Shown here in pieces: positions 11,517 to 23,590 of a stretch of DNA of 64,000 nt (the first letter of the stretch is position 1; each line of letters starts with the position of its first letter). The notes below the pieces were generated by a model. That model was not told where the DNA came from. It made no database searches and worked only from the letters and a program-made list of their open reading frames with translations. The stretch is from NCBI RefSeq assembly GCF_029227915.1, contig NC_079878.1, positions 4,280,001-4,344,000 of the forward strand, given 5' to 3'. The stretch comes from Hydractinia symbiolongicarpus (Eukaryota; Cnidaria; Hydrozoa; Anthoathecata; Hydractiniidae). The position numbers and the translations under genes are program-made.

Positions 11517-13911
11517 CCTAGTAACATCAGAAAAATATCGCTAAATACATGTTGGTACGAATATGTGACACAACCGTTGTAACTCAAACGGATTGACACC
11601 GTTAGAAAGTCAATGAAATGTAGTTTTTGAAACTGTCTCTCTTTCTTCAGCGCGAAATAACGGCTAGGATTGGTCCCACAGTAAAAACAGACTTATTTAT
11701 CTTCATTTTTTAACAAAGAGTTACCACAGTGCCCACTGTAATCGCTGAGTTCCAGCAATCAAGTCAAATTAAGAAGAATGTTACTTCTTGTAGTCAAACT
11801 AGCTCATTTATCACATTTATAAGATCAAAGTCCAAAATCAGTTCAATTAAGTCCCATAGTCAACCGTTTCACTTTTAAAAGCGATGCAACCTAGTATTAT
11901 CCGAATACTATCGCAAAATACATGTTGGTACGAATATGTGACGCAACCGTTGTAACTCAAACGGATTTATACCGCTAGAAAGTCAATGAAATGTAGTTTT
12001 TGAAACTGTCGCTATTTCTTTAGCGCGCGATAACGGCTAGGATTGGTCCCACAATAAAAAATGACTTTTTTATTTAAATTTTTAAGAGAAGTGCTACCAC
12101 AGCGGCCAGTGTAATCGCTGAGTTCCAGCAATCATGTCAAATTAAGAAGAATGTTATTTCTTGTAGTCAAACTGGCTTATTTATAACATTTATCAGGTCA
12201 CAGTCCAAAGTTAGTTCAATTAAGTCCCACAAACAATCGTTTCATTGTTAAAGGCGATGCAACCTAGTAACATCAGAAAAATATCGCTAAATACATGTTG
12301 GTACGAATATGTGACACAACCGTTGTAACTCAAACGGATTGACACCGTTAGAAAGTCAATGAAATGTAGTTTTTGAAACTGTCTCTCTTTCTTCAGCGCG
12401 AAATAACGGCTAGGATTGGTCCCACAGTAAAAACAGACTTATTTATCTTCATTTTTTAACAAAGAGTTACCACAGTGCCCACTGTAATCGCTGAGTTCCA
12501 GCAATCAAGTCAAATTAAGAAGAATGTTACTTCTTGTAGTCAAACTAGCTCATTTATCACATTTATAAGATCAAAGTCCAAAATCAGTTCAATTAAGTCC
12601 CATAGTCAACCGTTTCACTTTTAAAAGCGATGCAACCTAGTATTATCCGAATACTATCGCAAAATACATGTTGGTACGAATATGTGACGCAACCGTTGTA
12701 ACTCAAACGGATTTATACTGCTAGAAAGTCAATGAAATGTAGTTTTTGAAACTGTCGCTATTTCTTTAGCGCGCGATAACGGCTAGGATTGGTCCCACAA
12801 TAAAAAATGACTTTTTTATTTAAATTTTTAAGAGAAGTGCTACCACAGCGGCCAGTGTAATCGCTGAGTTCCAGCAATCATGTCAAATTAAGAAGAATGT
12901 TATTTCTTGTAGTCAAAATGGCTTATTTATAACATTTATCAGGTCACAGTCGAAAGTTAGTTCAATTAAGTCCCACAGTCAATCCTTTCATTGTGTAAGG
13001 CGATGCAACCTAGTAATAACAGAAAAATATCGCTAAATACATGTTGGTACGATTATGTGACGCAACCGTTGTAACTCAAACGGATTGATACGGCCAAGAA
13101 GTTGATGAAATGTAGTTTTTGAAAATGTCTCTATTTCTTCAGCGCGAACTAACGCTTGGATTGGTCCCACATCAAAAAATGACTTATTTATCTTAGTTTT
13201 TTAATAAAGCGCTACCACAGCGCCCAGTGTAACCACTGAGTTCCAGCAATCAAGTCAAATTAAGAAGAATGTTACTTCTTGTAGTCAAACTGGCTCATTT
13301 ATCACATTTATAAGGTCAAAGTCCAAAATCAGTTCAATTAAGTCCCACAGTCAAATGTTTCACTGTTAAAAGCGATGCAACCTAGTAATATCTGAATACT
13401 ATCGCTAAATACATGTGGGGACGAATATGTGACGCAACAGTTGTAACTCAAACGGATTGATACGGCCAAGAAGTTAATGAAATGGAGTTTTTGAGAATGT
13501 CCCTATTTTTTCAGCGCGAACTAACGGCTTGGATTGGTCCCACAGTAAAAAAATGACTTATTTCTCCTAATTTTTTAAAAAAGCGCTACCACAGCGCCAG
13601 TGTAATCGCTGAGTTCCAGCAATCAAGTCAAATTAAGAAGAATGTTACTTCTTGTAATCAAACTGGCTCATTTATTCCATTTATAAGGTCAAAGTCCAAA
13701 ATCAGTTCAATTAAGTCCCACAGTCAAACGTTTCACTGTTAAAAGCGATGCAACCTAGTAATATTCAAATACTATTGCTAAATACATGTGGGGACGAATA
13801 TGTGGCGCAGCCGTTGTAACTCAAGCGGACTGACACCGTTAGTAAGTCAATGAAATGTAGTTCTCGAAACTTTCTCTATTTCTTCCGCGCGATCTAACCG
13901 CTAGGATTGGC

Positions 13912-16050
13912 CCCACAGTAAAAAATGACTTATTTATCCTAATTTTTTAATAAAGTGCTACCACAGCGCCCAGTGCAATCGCTGAGTTCCAGCAATCAAG
14001 TCAAATTAAGAAGAATGTTACTTCCTATAGTCAAACTGGCTCATTTATCACATTTATCAGGTCAAAGTCCAAAATCAGTTCAATTAAGTCCCACAGTCAA
14101 TTGTTTCACTGTTAAAAGCGATGCAACTTAGTAATATCTGAATACTATCGCTAAATACATGTGGGGAGGAATATGTGACGCAACAGTTGTAACTCAAACG
14201 GATTGATACCGTTAGAAAGTCAATGAAATGTAGTTTTTTAAACTGTCGCTATTTCTTCAGCGCGCGATAACGGCTAGGATTGGTCCCACAGTAAAAAAAT
14301 GACTTATTTCTCCTAATTTTTTAATAAAGCGCTACCACAGCGCCCAGTGTAATCGCTGAGTTCCAGCAATCAAGTCAAATTAAGAAGAATGTTACTTCTT
14401 GTAGTCAAACTGGCTCATTTATCCCATTTATAAGGTCAAAGTCCAAAATCAGTTCAATTAAGTCCCACAGTCAAACGTTTCACTGTTAAAAGCGATGCAA
14501 CCTAGTAATATTCAAATACTATTGCTAAATACATGTGGGGACGAATATGTGGCGCAGCCGTTGTAACTCAAGCGGACTGACACCGTTAGTAAGTCAATGA
14601 AATGTAGTTCTTGAAACTTTCTCTATTTCTTCCGCGCGATCTAACCGCTAGGATTGGCCCCACAGTAAAAAATGACTTATTTATCCTAATTTTTTAATAA
14701 AGTGCTACCACAGCGCCCAGTGCAATCGCTGAGTTCCAGCAATCAAGTCAAATTAAGAAGAATGTTACTTCCTATAGTCAAACTGGCTCATTCATCACAT
14801 TTATCAGGTCAAAGTCCAAAATCAGTTCAATTAAGTCCCACAGTCAATTGTTTCACTGTTAAAAGCGATGCAACTTAGTAATATCTGAATACTATCGCTA
14901 AATACATGTGGGGAGGAATATGTGACGCAACAGTTGTAACTCAAACGGATTGATACCGTTAGAAAGTCAATGAAATGTAGTTTTTGAAACTGTCGCTATT
15001 TCTTCAGCGCGCGATAACGGCTAGGATTGGTCCCACAGTAAAAAATGACTTTTTTATTTAATTTTTTAAATGAAGTGCTACCACAGCGCCCAGTGCAATC
15101 GCTGAGTTCCAGCAAATCAAGTCAAATTAAAAAGAATGTTATTTCTTGTAATCAAACTGGCTCATTTATCACATTTAAAAGGTCAAAGTCCAAAATCAGT
15201 TCAATTAAGTCCCACAGTCAAACGTTTCACTGTTAAAAGCGATGCAACCTAGTAATATTCAAATACTATCGCTAAATACATGTGGGGACGAATATGTTGC
15301 GCAGCCGTTGTAACTCAAGCGGACTGACACCGTTAGTAAGTCAATGAAATGTAGTTCTTGAAACTTTCTCTATTTCTTCAGCGCGATCTAACGGCTAGGA
15401 TTTGTCCCACAGTAAAAGATGACTTATTTATCTTAATTTTTTAATAAAGCGCTACCACAGCGCCCAGTGCAATCGCTGAGTTGCAGCAATCAAGTCAAAT
15501 TAAGAAGAATGTTACTTCCTATAGTCAAACTGGCTCATTTATCACATTTATCAGGTCAAAGTCCAAAATCAGTTCAATTAAGCCCACAGTCAAATGTTTC
15601 ACTGTTAAAAGCGATGCAACCTAGTAATATCTGAATACTATCGCTAAATACATGTGGGGACGAATATGTGACGCAACAGTTGTAACTCAAACGGATTGAT
15701 ACTGTTAGAAAGTCAATGAAATGTAGTTTTTGAAACTTTCGCTTTTTCTTCAGCGCGCGATAACGGGTAGGATTGGTCCCACAGTAAAAAATGACTTTTT
15801 TATTTAAATTTTTTAATAAGGTGCTACCACAGCGTCCAATGTAATCGCTGAGTTCCAGCAATCATGTCAAATTAAGAAGAATGTTATTTCTTGTAGTCAA
15901 ACTGGCTTATTTATAACATTTATCAGGTCACAGTCCAAAGTTAGTTCAATTAAGTCCCACAAACAATCGTTTCATTGTTAAAGGCGATGCAACCTAGTAA
16001 CATCAGAAAAATATCGCTAAATACATGTTGGTACGAATATGTGACACAAC
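13912..16050 (+). repeat. Satellite domain 3: dimer-based (~745 bp) array
   Basis: Monomer starts at 13589, 14335 and 15080 are spaced about 745 bp. They head related dimers, each with a TGTTGCGCAGCC or TGTGGCGCAGCC monomer next to a CATGTGGGGA(G/C)GAATATG monomer. The short open frames at 15045-15236 (+) and 15574-15861 (-) lie within these monomers and recur as relatives elsewhere in the array. They are satellite sequence. Confidence 0.75.
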
Positions 16051-19000
16051 CGTTGTAACTCAAACGGATTGACACCGTTAGAAAGTCAATGAAATGTAGT
16101 TTTTGAAACTGTCTCTCTTTCTTCAGCGCGAAATAACGGCTAGGATTGGTCCCACAGTAAAAACAGACTTATTTATCTTCATTTTTTAACAAAGAGTTAC
16201 CACAGTGCCCACTGTAATCGCTGAGTTCCAGCAATCAAGTCAAATTAAGAAGAATGTTACTTCTTGTAGTCAAACTAGCTCATTTATCACATTCATAAGG
16301 TCAAATCTCAAAATCAGTTCAATTAAGTCCCCCAGTCAAACGTTTTACTGTTAAAAGCGATGCAACCTAGTATTATACGAATACTTTCGCTAAGTACATG
16401 TTGGTACGAATATGTGACGCAACCGTTGAAACTCAAACGGATATATACCGCCAGAAAGTCAATGAAATGTAGTATTTGAAACTGTTCCTCTTTATTCAGC
16501 GCATGCCAACGGCCAGGATTGGTCCAACAGTAAGAAAAGACTTATTTATCTAAATTTTTAAATAAAGCGCTACCACGGAGCTTAATGTAATCGCTGAATT
16601 CCAGCCATCACGTCAAATTAAGAAGAAAGTTATTCCTTGGAGACCAATTTTCTCATCTGTCACATTCATAAGGACATAGTCCAGAGTCAGTTCAATTAAT
16701 TCCCACAGTCACTCGTTTCACTGTTAACAGCAATACAACTTAGTAAAATTGGAAGAAAATCACTAAATACATGTTGGTACGAATATGTGACGCAACCGTT
16801 GTAACTCAAACGGATTGACACCGTTAGAAAATCAATGAAATGTAGTTTTTGAAACTGTCTCTCTTTCTTCAGCGCGAATTAACGGCTAGGATTGGTCCCA
16901 CAGTAAAAACAGACTTATTTATCTTCATTTTTTAACAAAGAGTTACCACAGCGCCCAGTGCAATCGCTGAGTTCCAGCAATCAAGTCAAATTAAGAAGAA
17001 TGTTACTTCCTATAGTCAAACTGGCTCATTTATCACATTTATCAGGTCAAAGTCCAAAATCAGTTCAATTAAGTCCCACAGTCAATTGTTTCACTGTTAA
17101 AAGCGATGCAACTTAGTAATATCTGAATACTATCGCTAAATACATGTGGGGACGAATATGTGACGCAACAGTTGTAACTCAAACGGATTGATACCGTTAG
17201 AAAGTCAATGAAATGTAGTTTTTGAAACTGTCGCTATTTCTTCAGCGCGCGATAACGGCTAGGATTGGTCCCACAGTAAAAAATGACTTTTTTATTTAAA
17301 TTTTTAAATGAAGTGCTACCACAGCGCCCAGTGCAATCGCAGAGTTCCAGCAAATCAAGTCAAATTAAGAAGAATGTTATATCTTGTAATCAAACTGGCT
17401 CATTTATCACATTTATAAGGTCAAAGTCCAAAATCAGTTCAATTAAGTCCCACAGTCAAACGTTTCACTGTTAAAAGCGATGCAACCTAGTAATATTCAA
17501 ATACTATCGTTAAATACATGTGGGGACGAATATGTGGCACAGCCGTTGTAACTCAAGCGGACTGACACCGTCAGTAAGTCAATGAAATGTAGTTCTTGAA
17601 ACTTTCTCTATTTCTTCAGCGCGATCTAACGGCTAGGATTCGTCCCACAGTAAAAGATGACTTATTTATCTTAATTTTTTAATAAAGCGCTACCACAGCG
17701 CCCAGTGCAATCGCTGAGTTGCAGTAATCAAGTCAAATTAAGAAGAATGTTACTTCCTACAGTCAAACTGGCTCATTTATCACATTTATCAGGTCAAAGT
17801 CCAAAATCATTTCAATTAAGTCCCACAGTCAAATGTTTCACTGTTAAAAGCGATGCAACCTAGTAATATCTGAATACTATCGCTAAATACATGTGGGGAC
17901 GAATATGTGACGCAACAGTTGTAACTCAAACGGATTGATACCGTTAGAATGTCAATGAAATGTAGTTTTTGAAACTGTCGCTTTTTCTTCAGCGCGCGAT
18001 AAGGGGTAGGATTGGTCCCACAGTTAAAAATGACTTTTTTATTTAAATTTTTTAATAAGGTGCTACCACAGCGTCCAATGTAATCGCTGAGTTCCAGCAA
18101 TCATGTCAAATTAAGAAGAATGTTATTTCTTGTAGTCAAACTGGCTTATTTATAACATTTATCAGGTCACAGTCCAAAGTTAGTTCAATTAAGTCCCACA
18201 GTCAATCGTTTCATTGTTAAAGGCGATGCAACCTAGTAATATCAGAAAAATATCGCTAAATATATGTTGGTACGAATATGTGACGGAACCGTTGTAACCC
18301 AAACGGATTGACACCGTTAGAAAGTCAATGAAATGTAGTTTTTGAAACTGTCTCTCTTTCTTCAGCGCGAATTAACGGCTAGGATTGGTCCCACAGTAAA
18401 AACAGACTTATTTTTCTTCATTTTTTAACAAAGAGTTACCACAGTGCCCACTGTAATCGCTGAGTTCCAGCAATCAAGTCAAATTAAGAAGAATGTTACT
18501 TCTTGTAGTCAAACTAGCTCATTTATCACATTCATAAGGTCAAAGTTCAAAATCAGTTCAATTAAGTCCCACAGTCAAACGTTTTACTGTTAAAAGCGAT
18601 GCAACCTAGTATTATACGAATACTTTCGCTAAGTACATGTTGGTACGAATATGTGACGCAACCGTTGAAACTCAAACGGATTTATACCGCTAGAAAGTCA
18701 ATGAAATGTAGTATTTGAAACTGTTCCTCTTTATTCAGCGCATGCCAACGGCCAGGATTGGTCCAACAGTAAGAAAAGACTTATTTATCTAAATTTTTAA
18801 ATAAAGCGCTACCACGGAGCTTAATGTAATCGCTGAATTCCAGCCATCACGTCAAATTAAGAAGAAAGTTATTCCTTGGAGACCAATTGGCTCATCTGTC
18901 ACATTTATAAGGACATAGTCCAGAATCAGTTCAATTAATTCCCACAGTCACTCGTTTCACTGTTAACAGCAATACAACTTAGTAAAATTGGAAGAAAATC

Positions 19001-19780
19001 ACTAAATACATGTTGGTACGAATATGTGACGCAACCGTTGTAACTCAAACGGATTGACACCGTTAGAAAATCAATGAAATGTAGTTTTTGAAACTGTCGC
19101 TATTTCTTCAGCGCGTGCTAACGGCCAGGATTAGTCCCACAGTAAAAAAAGACTTACTTATCTAAATTTTTAAATAAAGCACTACCACAGCGCCCAGTGT
19201 AATCGCTGAATTCCAGCAATCATGTCAAATTAAGAAAAATGTTATTCCTTGGTGGCCAATTGGCTCATTTATCGCATTTACGAGGTCACAGTCCAGAATC
19301 AGTTCAATTAAGTCCCACAGTCAATCATTTCACTGTTAAAAGCGATGCAACTTAGTCACATCGGAAAAAAATCATTAAATACATGTTGGTACGAATATGT
19401 GACGCAACCGTTGTAACTCAAACGGATTAACACCTTTAGAAAGTCAATGAATTGTAGTTTTTTAATCTGTTCCTCTTCATTCAGCGCATGCTAACGGCCA
19501 GGATTGGTCCAACAGTAAGAAAAGACTTATTTATCTAATTTTTTAAATAAAGCGCTACCACAATGCTTAATGTAATCGCTGAACTCCAGCCATCACGTCA
19601 AATTAAGAAGAAAGTTATTCCTTGGAGACCAATTGGCTCATCTGTCACATTTATAAAGACATAGTCCAGAGTCAGTTCAATTAATTCCCACAGTCACTCG
19701 TTTCACTGTTAAGAGCAATACAACTTAGTAAAATTGGAAGAAAATCACTAAATACATGTTGGTACGAATATGTGACGCAA
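16050..19780 (+). repeat. 3731-bp ten-monomer higher-order unit, copy 1
   Basis: This unit is nearly identical to the next 3731 bp. Matching landmarks are the unusual GGTCAAATCTCAAAATCAG segment at about 16300 and 20031, the frames at 17283-17474 and 21014-21205, and those at 17816-18100 and 21547-21831, all offset by exactly 3731. Only scattered differences are visible, for example GCAGTAATCA against GCAGCAATCA near 17733 and 21464. The boundary near 16050 is set by GTGACACAAC against GTGACGCAAC just upstream (16044 and 19775). Confidence 0.9.
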
Positions 19781-22700
19781 CCGTTGTAACTCAAACGGAT
19801 TGACACCGTTAGAAAGTCAATGAAATGTAGTTTTTGAAACTGTCTCTCTTTCTTCAGCGCGAAATAACGGCTAGGATTGGTCCCACAGTAAAAACAGACT
19901 TATTTATCTTCATTTTTTAACAAAGAGTTACCACAGTGCCCACTGTAATCGCTGAGTTCCAGCAATCAAGTCAAATTAAGAAGAATGTTACTTCTTGTAG
20001 TCAAACTAGCTCATTTATCACATTCATAAGGTCAAATCTCAAAATCAGTTCAATTAAGTCCCCCAGTCAAACGTTTTACTGTTAAAAGCGATGCAACCTA
20101 GTATTATACGAATACTTTCGCTAAGTACATGTTGGTACGAATATGTGACGCAACCGTTGAAACTCAAACGGATATATACCGCCAGAAAGTCAATGAAATG
20201 TAGTATTTGAAACTGTTCCTCTTTATTCAGCGCATGCCAACGGCCAGGATTGGTCCAACAGTAAGAAAAGACTTATTTATCTAAATTTTTAAATAAAGCG
20301 CTACCACGGAGCTTAATGTAATCGCTGAATTCCAGCCATCACGTCAAATTAAGAAGAAAGTTATTCCTTGGAGACCAATTGGCTCATCTGTCACATTCAT
20401 AAGGACATAGTCCAGAGTCAGTTCAATTAATTCCCACAGTCACTCGTTTCACTGTTAACAGCAATACAACTTAGTAAAATTGGAAGAAAATCACTAAATA
20501 CATGTTGGTACGAATATGTGACGCAACCGTTGTAACTCAAACGGATTGACACCGTTAGAAAATCAATGAAATGTAGTTTTTGAAACTGTCTCTCTTTCTT
20601 CAGCGCGAATTAACGGCTGGGATAGGTCCCACAGTAAAAACAGACTTATTTATCTTCATTTTTTAACAAAGAGTTACCACAGCGCCCAGTGCAATCGCTG
20701 AGTTCCAGCAATCAAGTCAAATTAAGAAGAATGTTACTTCCTATAATCAAACTGGCTCATTTATCACATTTATCAGGTCAAAGTCCAAAATCAGTTCAAT
20801 TAAGTCCCACAGTCAATTGTTTCACTGTTAAAAGCGATGCAACTTAGTAATATCTGAATACTATCGCTAAATACATGTGGGGACGAATATGTGACGCAAC
20901 AGTTGTAACTCAAACGGATTGATACCGTTAGAAAGTCAATGAAATGTAGTTTTTGAAACTGTCGCTATTTCTTCAGCGCGCGATAACGGCTAGGATTGGT
21001 CCCACAGTAAAAAATGACTTTTTTATTTAAATTTTTAAATGAAGTGCTACCACAGCGCCCAGTGCAATCGCAGAGTTCCAGCAAATCAAGTCAAATTAAG
21101 AAGAATGTTATATCTTGTAATCAAACTGGCTCATTTATCACATTTATAAGGTCAAAGTCCAAAATCAGTTCAATTAAGTCCCACAGTCAAACGTTTCACT
21201 GTTAAAAGCGATGCAACCTAGTAATATTCAAATACTATCGTTAAATACATGTGGGGACGAATATGTGGCACAGCCGTTGTAACTCAAGCGGACTGACACC
21301 GTCAGTAAGTCAATGAAATGTAGTTCTTGAAACTTTCTCTATTTCTTCAGCGCGATCTAACGGCTAGGATTCGTCCCACAGTAAAAGATGACTTATTTAT
21401 CTTAATTTTTTAATAAAGCGCTACCACAGCGCCCAGTGCAATCGCTGAGTTGCAGCAATCAAGTCAAATTAAGAAGAATGTTACTTCCTACAGTCAAACT
21501 GGCTCATTTATCACATTTATCAGGTCAAAGTCCAAAATCATTTCAATTAAGTCCCACAGTCAAATGTTTCACTGTTAAAAGCGATGCAACCTAGTAATAT
21601 CTGAATACTATCGCTAAATACATGTGGGGACGAATATGTGACGCAACAGTTGTAACTCAAACGGATTGATACCGTTAGAATGTCAATGAAATGTAGTTTT
21701 TGAAACTGTCGCTTTTTCTTCAGCGCGCGATAAGGGGTAGGATTGGTCCCACAGTTAAAAATGACTTTTTTATTTAAATTTTTTAATAAGGTGCTACCAC
21801 AGCGTCCAATGTAATCGCTGAGTTCCAGCAATCATGTCAAATTAAGAAGAATGTTATTTCTTGTAGTCAAGCTGGCTTATTTATAACATTTATCAGGTCA
21901 CAGTCCAAAGTTAGTTCAATTAAGTCCCACAGTCAATCGTTTCATTGTTAAAGGCGATGCAACCTAGTAATATCAGAAAAATATCGCTAAATATATGTTG
22001 GTACGAATATGTGACGGAACCGTTGTAACCCAAACGGATTGACACCGTTAGAAAGTCAATGAAATGTAGTTTTTGAAACTGTCTCTCTTTCTTCAGCGCG
22101 AATTAACGGCTAGGATTGGTCCCACAGTAAAAACAGACTTATTTTTCTTCATTTTTTAACAAAGAGTTACCACAGTGCCCACTGTAATCGCTGAGTTCCA
22201 GCAATCAAGTCAAATTAAGAAGAATGTTACTTCTTGTAGTCAAACTAGCTCATTTATCACATTCATAAGGTCAAAGTTCAAAATCAGTTCAATTAAGTCC
22301 CACAGTCAAACGTTTTACTGTTAAAAGCGATGCAACCTAGTATTATACGAATACTTTCGCTAAGTACATGTTGGTACGAATATGTGACGCAACCGTTGAA
22401 ACTCAAACGGATTTATACCGCTAGAAAGTCAATGAAATGTAGTATTTGAAACTGTTCCTCTTTATTCAGCGCATGCCAACGGCCAGGATTGGTCCAACAG
22501 TAAGAAAAGACTTATTTATCTAAATTTTTAAATAAAGCGCTACCACGGAGCTTAATGTAATCGCTGAATTCCAGCCATCACGTCAAATTAAGAAGAAAGT
22601 TATTCCTTGGAGACCAATTGGCTCATCTGTCACATTTATAAGGACATAGTCCAGAGTCAGTTCAATTAATTCCCACAGTCACTCGTTTCACTGTTAACAG

Positions 22701-23590
22701 CAATACAACTTAGTAAAATTGGAAGAAAATCACTAAATACATGTTGGTACGAATATGTGACGCAACCGTTGTAACTCAAACGGATTGACACCGTTAGAAA
22801 ATCAATGAAATGTAGTTTTTGAAACTGTCGCTATTTCTTCAGCGCGTGCTAACGGCCAGGATTAGTCCCACAGTAAAAAAAGACTTACTTATCTAAATTT
22901 TTAAATAAAGCACTACCACAGCGCCCAGTGTAATCGCTGAATTCCAGCAATCATGTCAAATTAAGAAAAATGTTATTCCTTGGTGGCCAATTGGCTCATT
23001 TATCGCATTTACGAGGTCACAGTCCAGAATCAGTTCAATTAAGTCCCACAGTCAATCATTTCACTGTTAAAAGCGATGCAACTTAGTCACATCGGAAAAA
23101 AATCATTAAATACATGTTGGTACGAATATGTGACGCAACCGTTGTAACTCAAACGGATTAACACCTTTAGAAAGTCAATGAATTGTAGTTTTTTAATCTG
23201 TTTCTCTTCATTCAGCGCATGCTAACGGCCAGGATTGGTCCAACAGTAAGAAAAGACTTATTTATCTAATTTTTTAAATAAAGCGCTACCACAATGCTTA
23301 ATGTAATCGCTGAACTCCAGCCATCACGTCAAATTAAGAAGAAAGTTATTCCTTGGAGACCAATTGGCTCATCTGTCACATTTATAAAGACATAGTCCAG
23401 AGTCAGTTCAATTAATTCCCACAGTCACTCGTTTCACTGTTAAGAGCAATACAACTTAGTAAAATTGGAAGAAAATCACTAAATACATGTTGGTACGAAT
23501 ATGTGACGCAACCGTTGTAACTCAAACGGATTGACACCGTTAGAAAGTCAATGAAATGTAGTTTTTGAAACTGTCTCTCTTTCTTCAGCG
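19781..23590 (+). repeat. 3731-bp ten-monomer higher-order unit, copy 2
   Basis: This is the second tandem copy. Identity with copy 1 decays after about 23590, where GCGAATTAACGG replaces GCGAAATAACGG and the following monomer changes subfamily (GAGTTTCAGC). One visible difference inside the unit is CAAGCTGGC near 21869, against CAAACTGGC in copy 1. The ten monomers include the AGCTTAATG subfamily, which has TTCCTTGGAGACCAATTGG and ATTCCCACAGTCACTCG segments. Confidence 0.9.

Larger units (their letters stand above)
4900..13911 (+). repeat. Satellite domain 2: 4559-bp higher-order unit present twice
   Basis: Sequence near 4930-9352 reappears 4559 bp downstream. Marker pairs include GCGGCCAGTG at 5221 and 9780, CCCATAGTC at 4972 and 9531, and the duplicated segments at 6873 and 11432. 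The unit equals twelve monomers plus an 85-bp internal duplication. Nested inside is a 1491-bp (four-monomer) tandem duplication, 7862-9352 and 9353-10843. Two 745-bp dimers lie near 7090-8580, with their counterparts near 11650-13140. The frame shared by 6457-6741 and 11016-11300 on the - strand is identical only because both lie in this duplication. There is no gene here. Confidence 0.88.

Noticed and set aside
15045-15236. 63-residue + strand open frames (also 17283-17474 and 21014-21205) and the 68-88 residue frames at 32328, 49011, 50561 and 63351
   Set aside because: Low-complexity translations of the A/T tract and first half of a monomer, with no start context or conserved product. They track subfamily amplification only.
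16200-16215. CACAGTG heptamer resembling a V(D)J recombination signal
   Set aside because: The heptamer is part of the tandem monomer and has no nonamer at 12 or 23 bp spacing, so it is a chance match.
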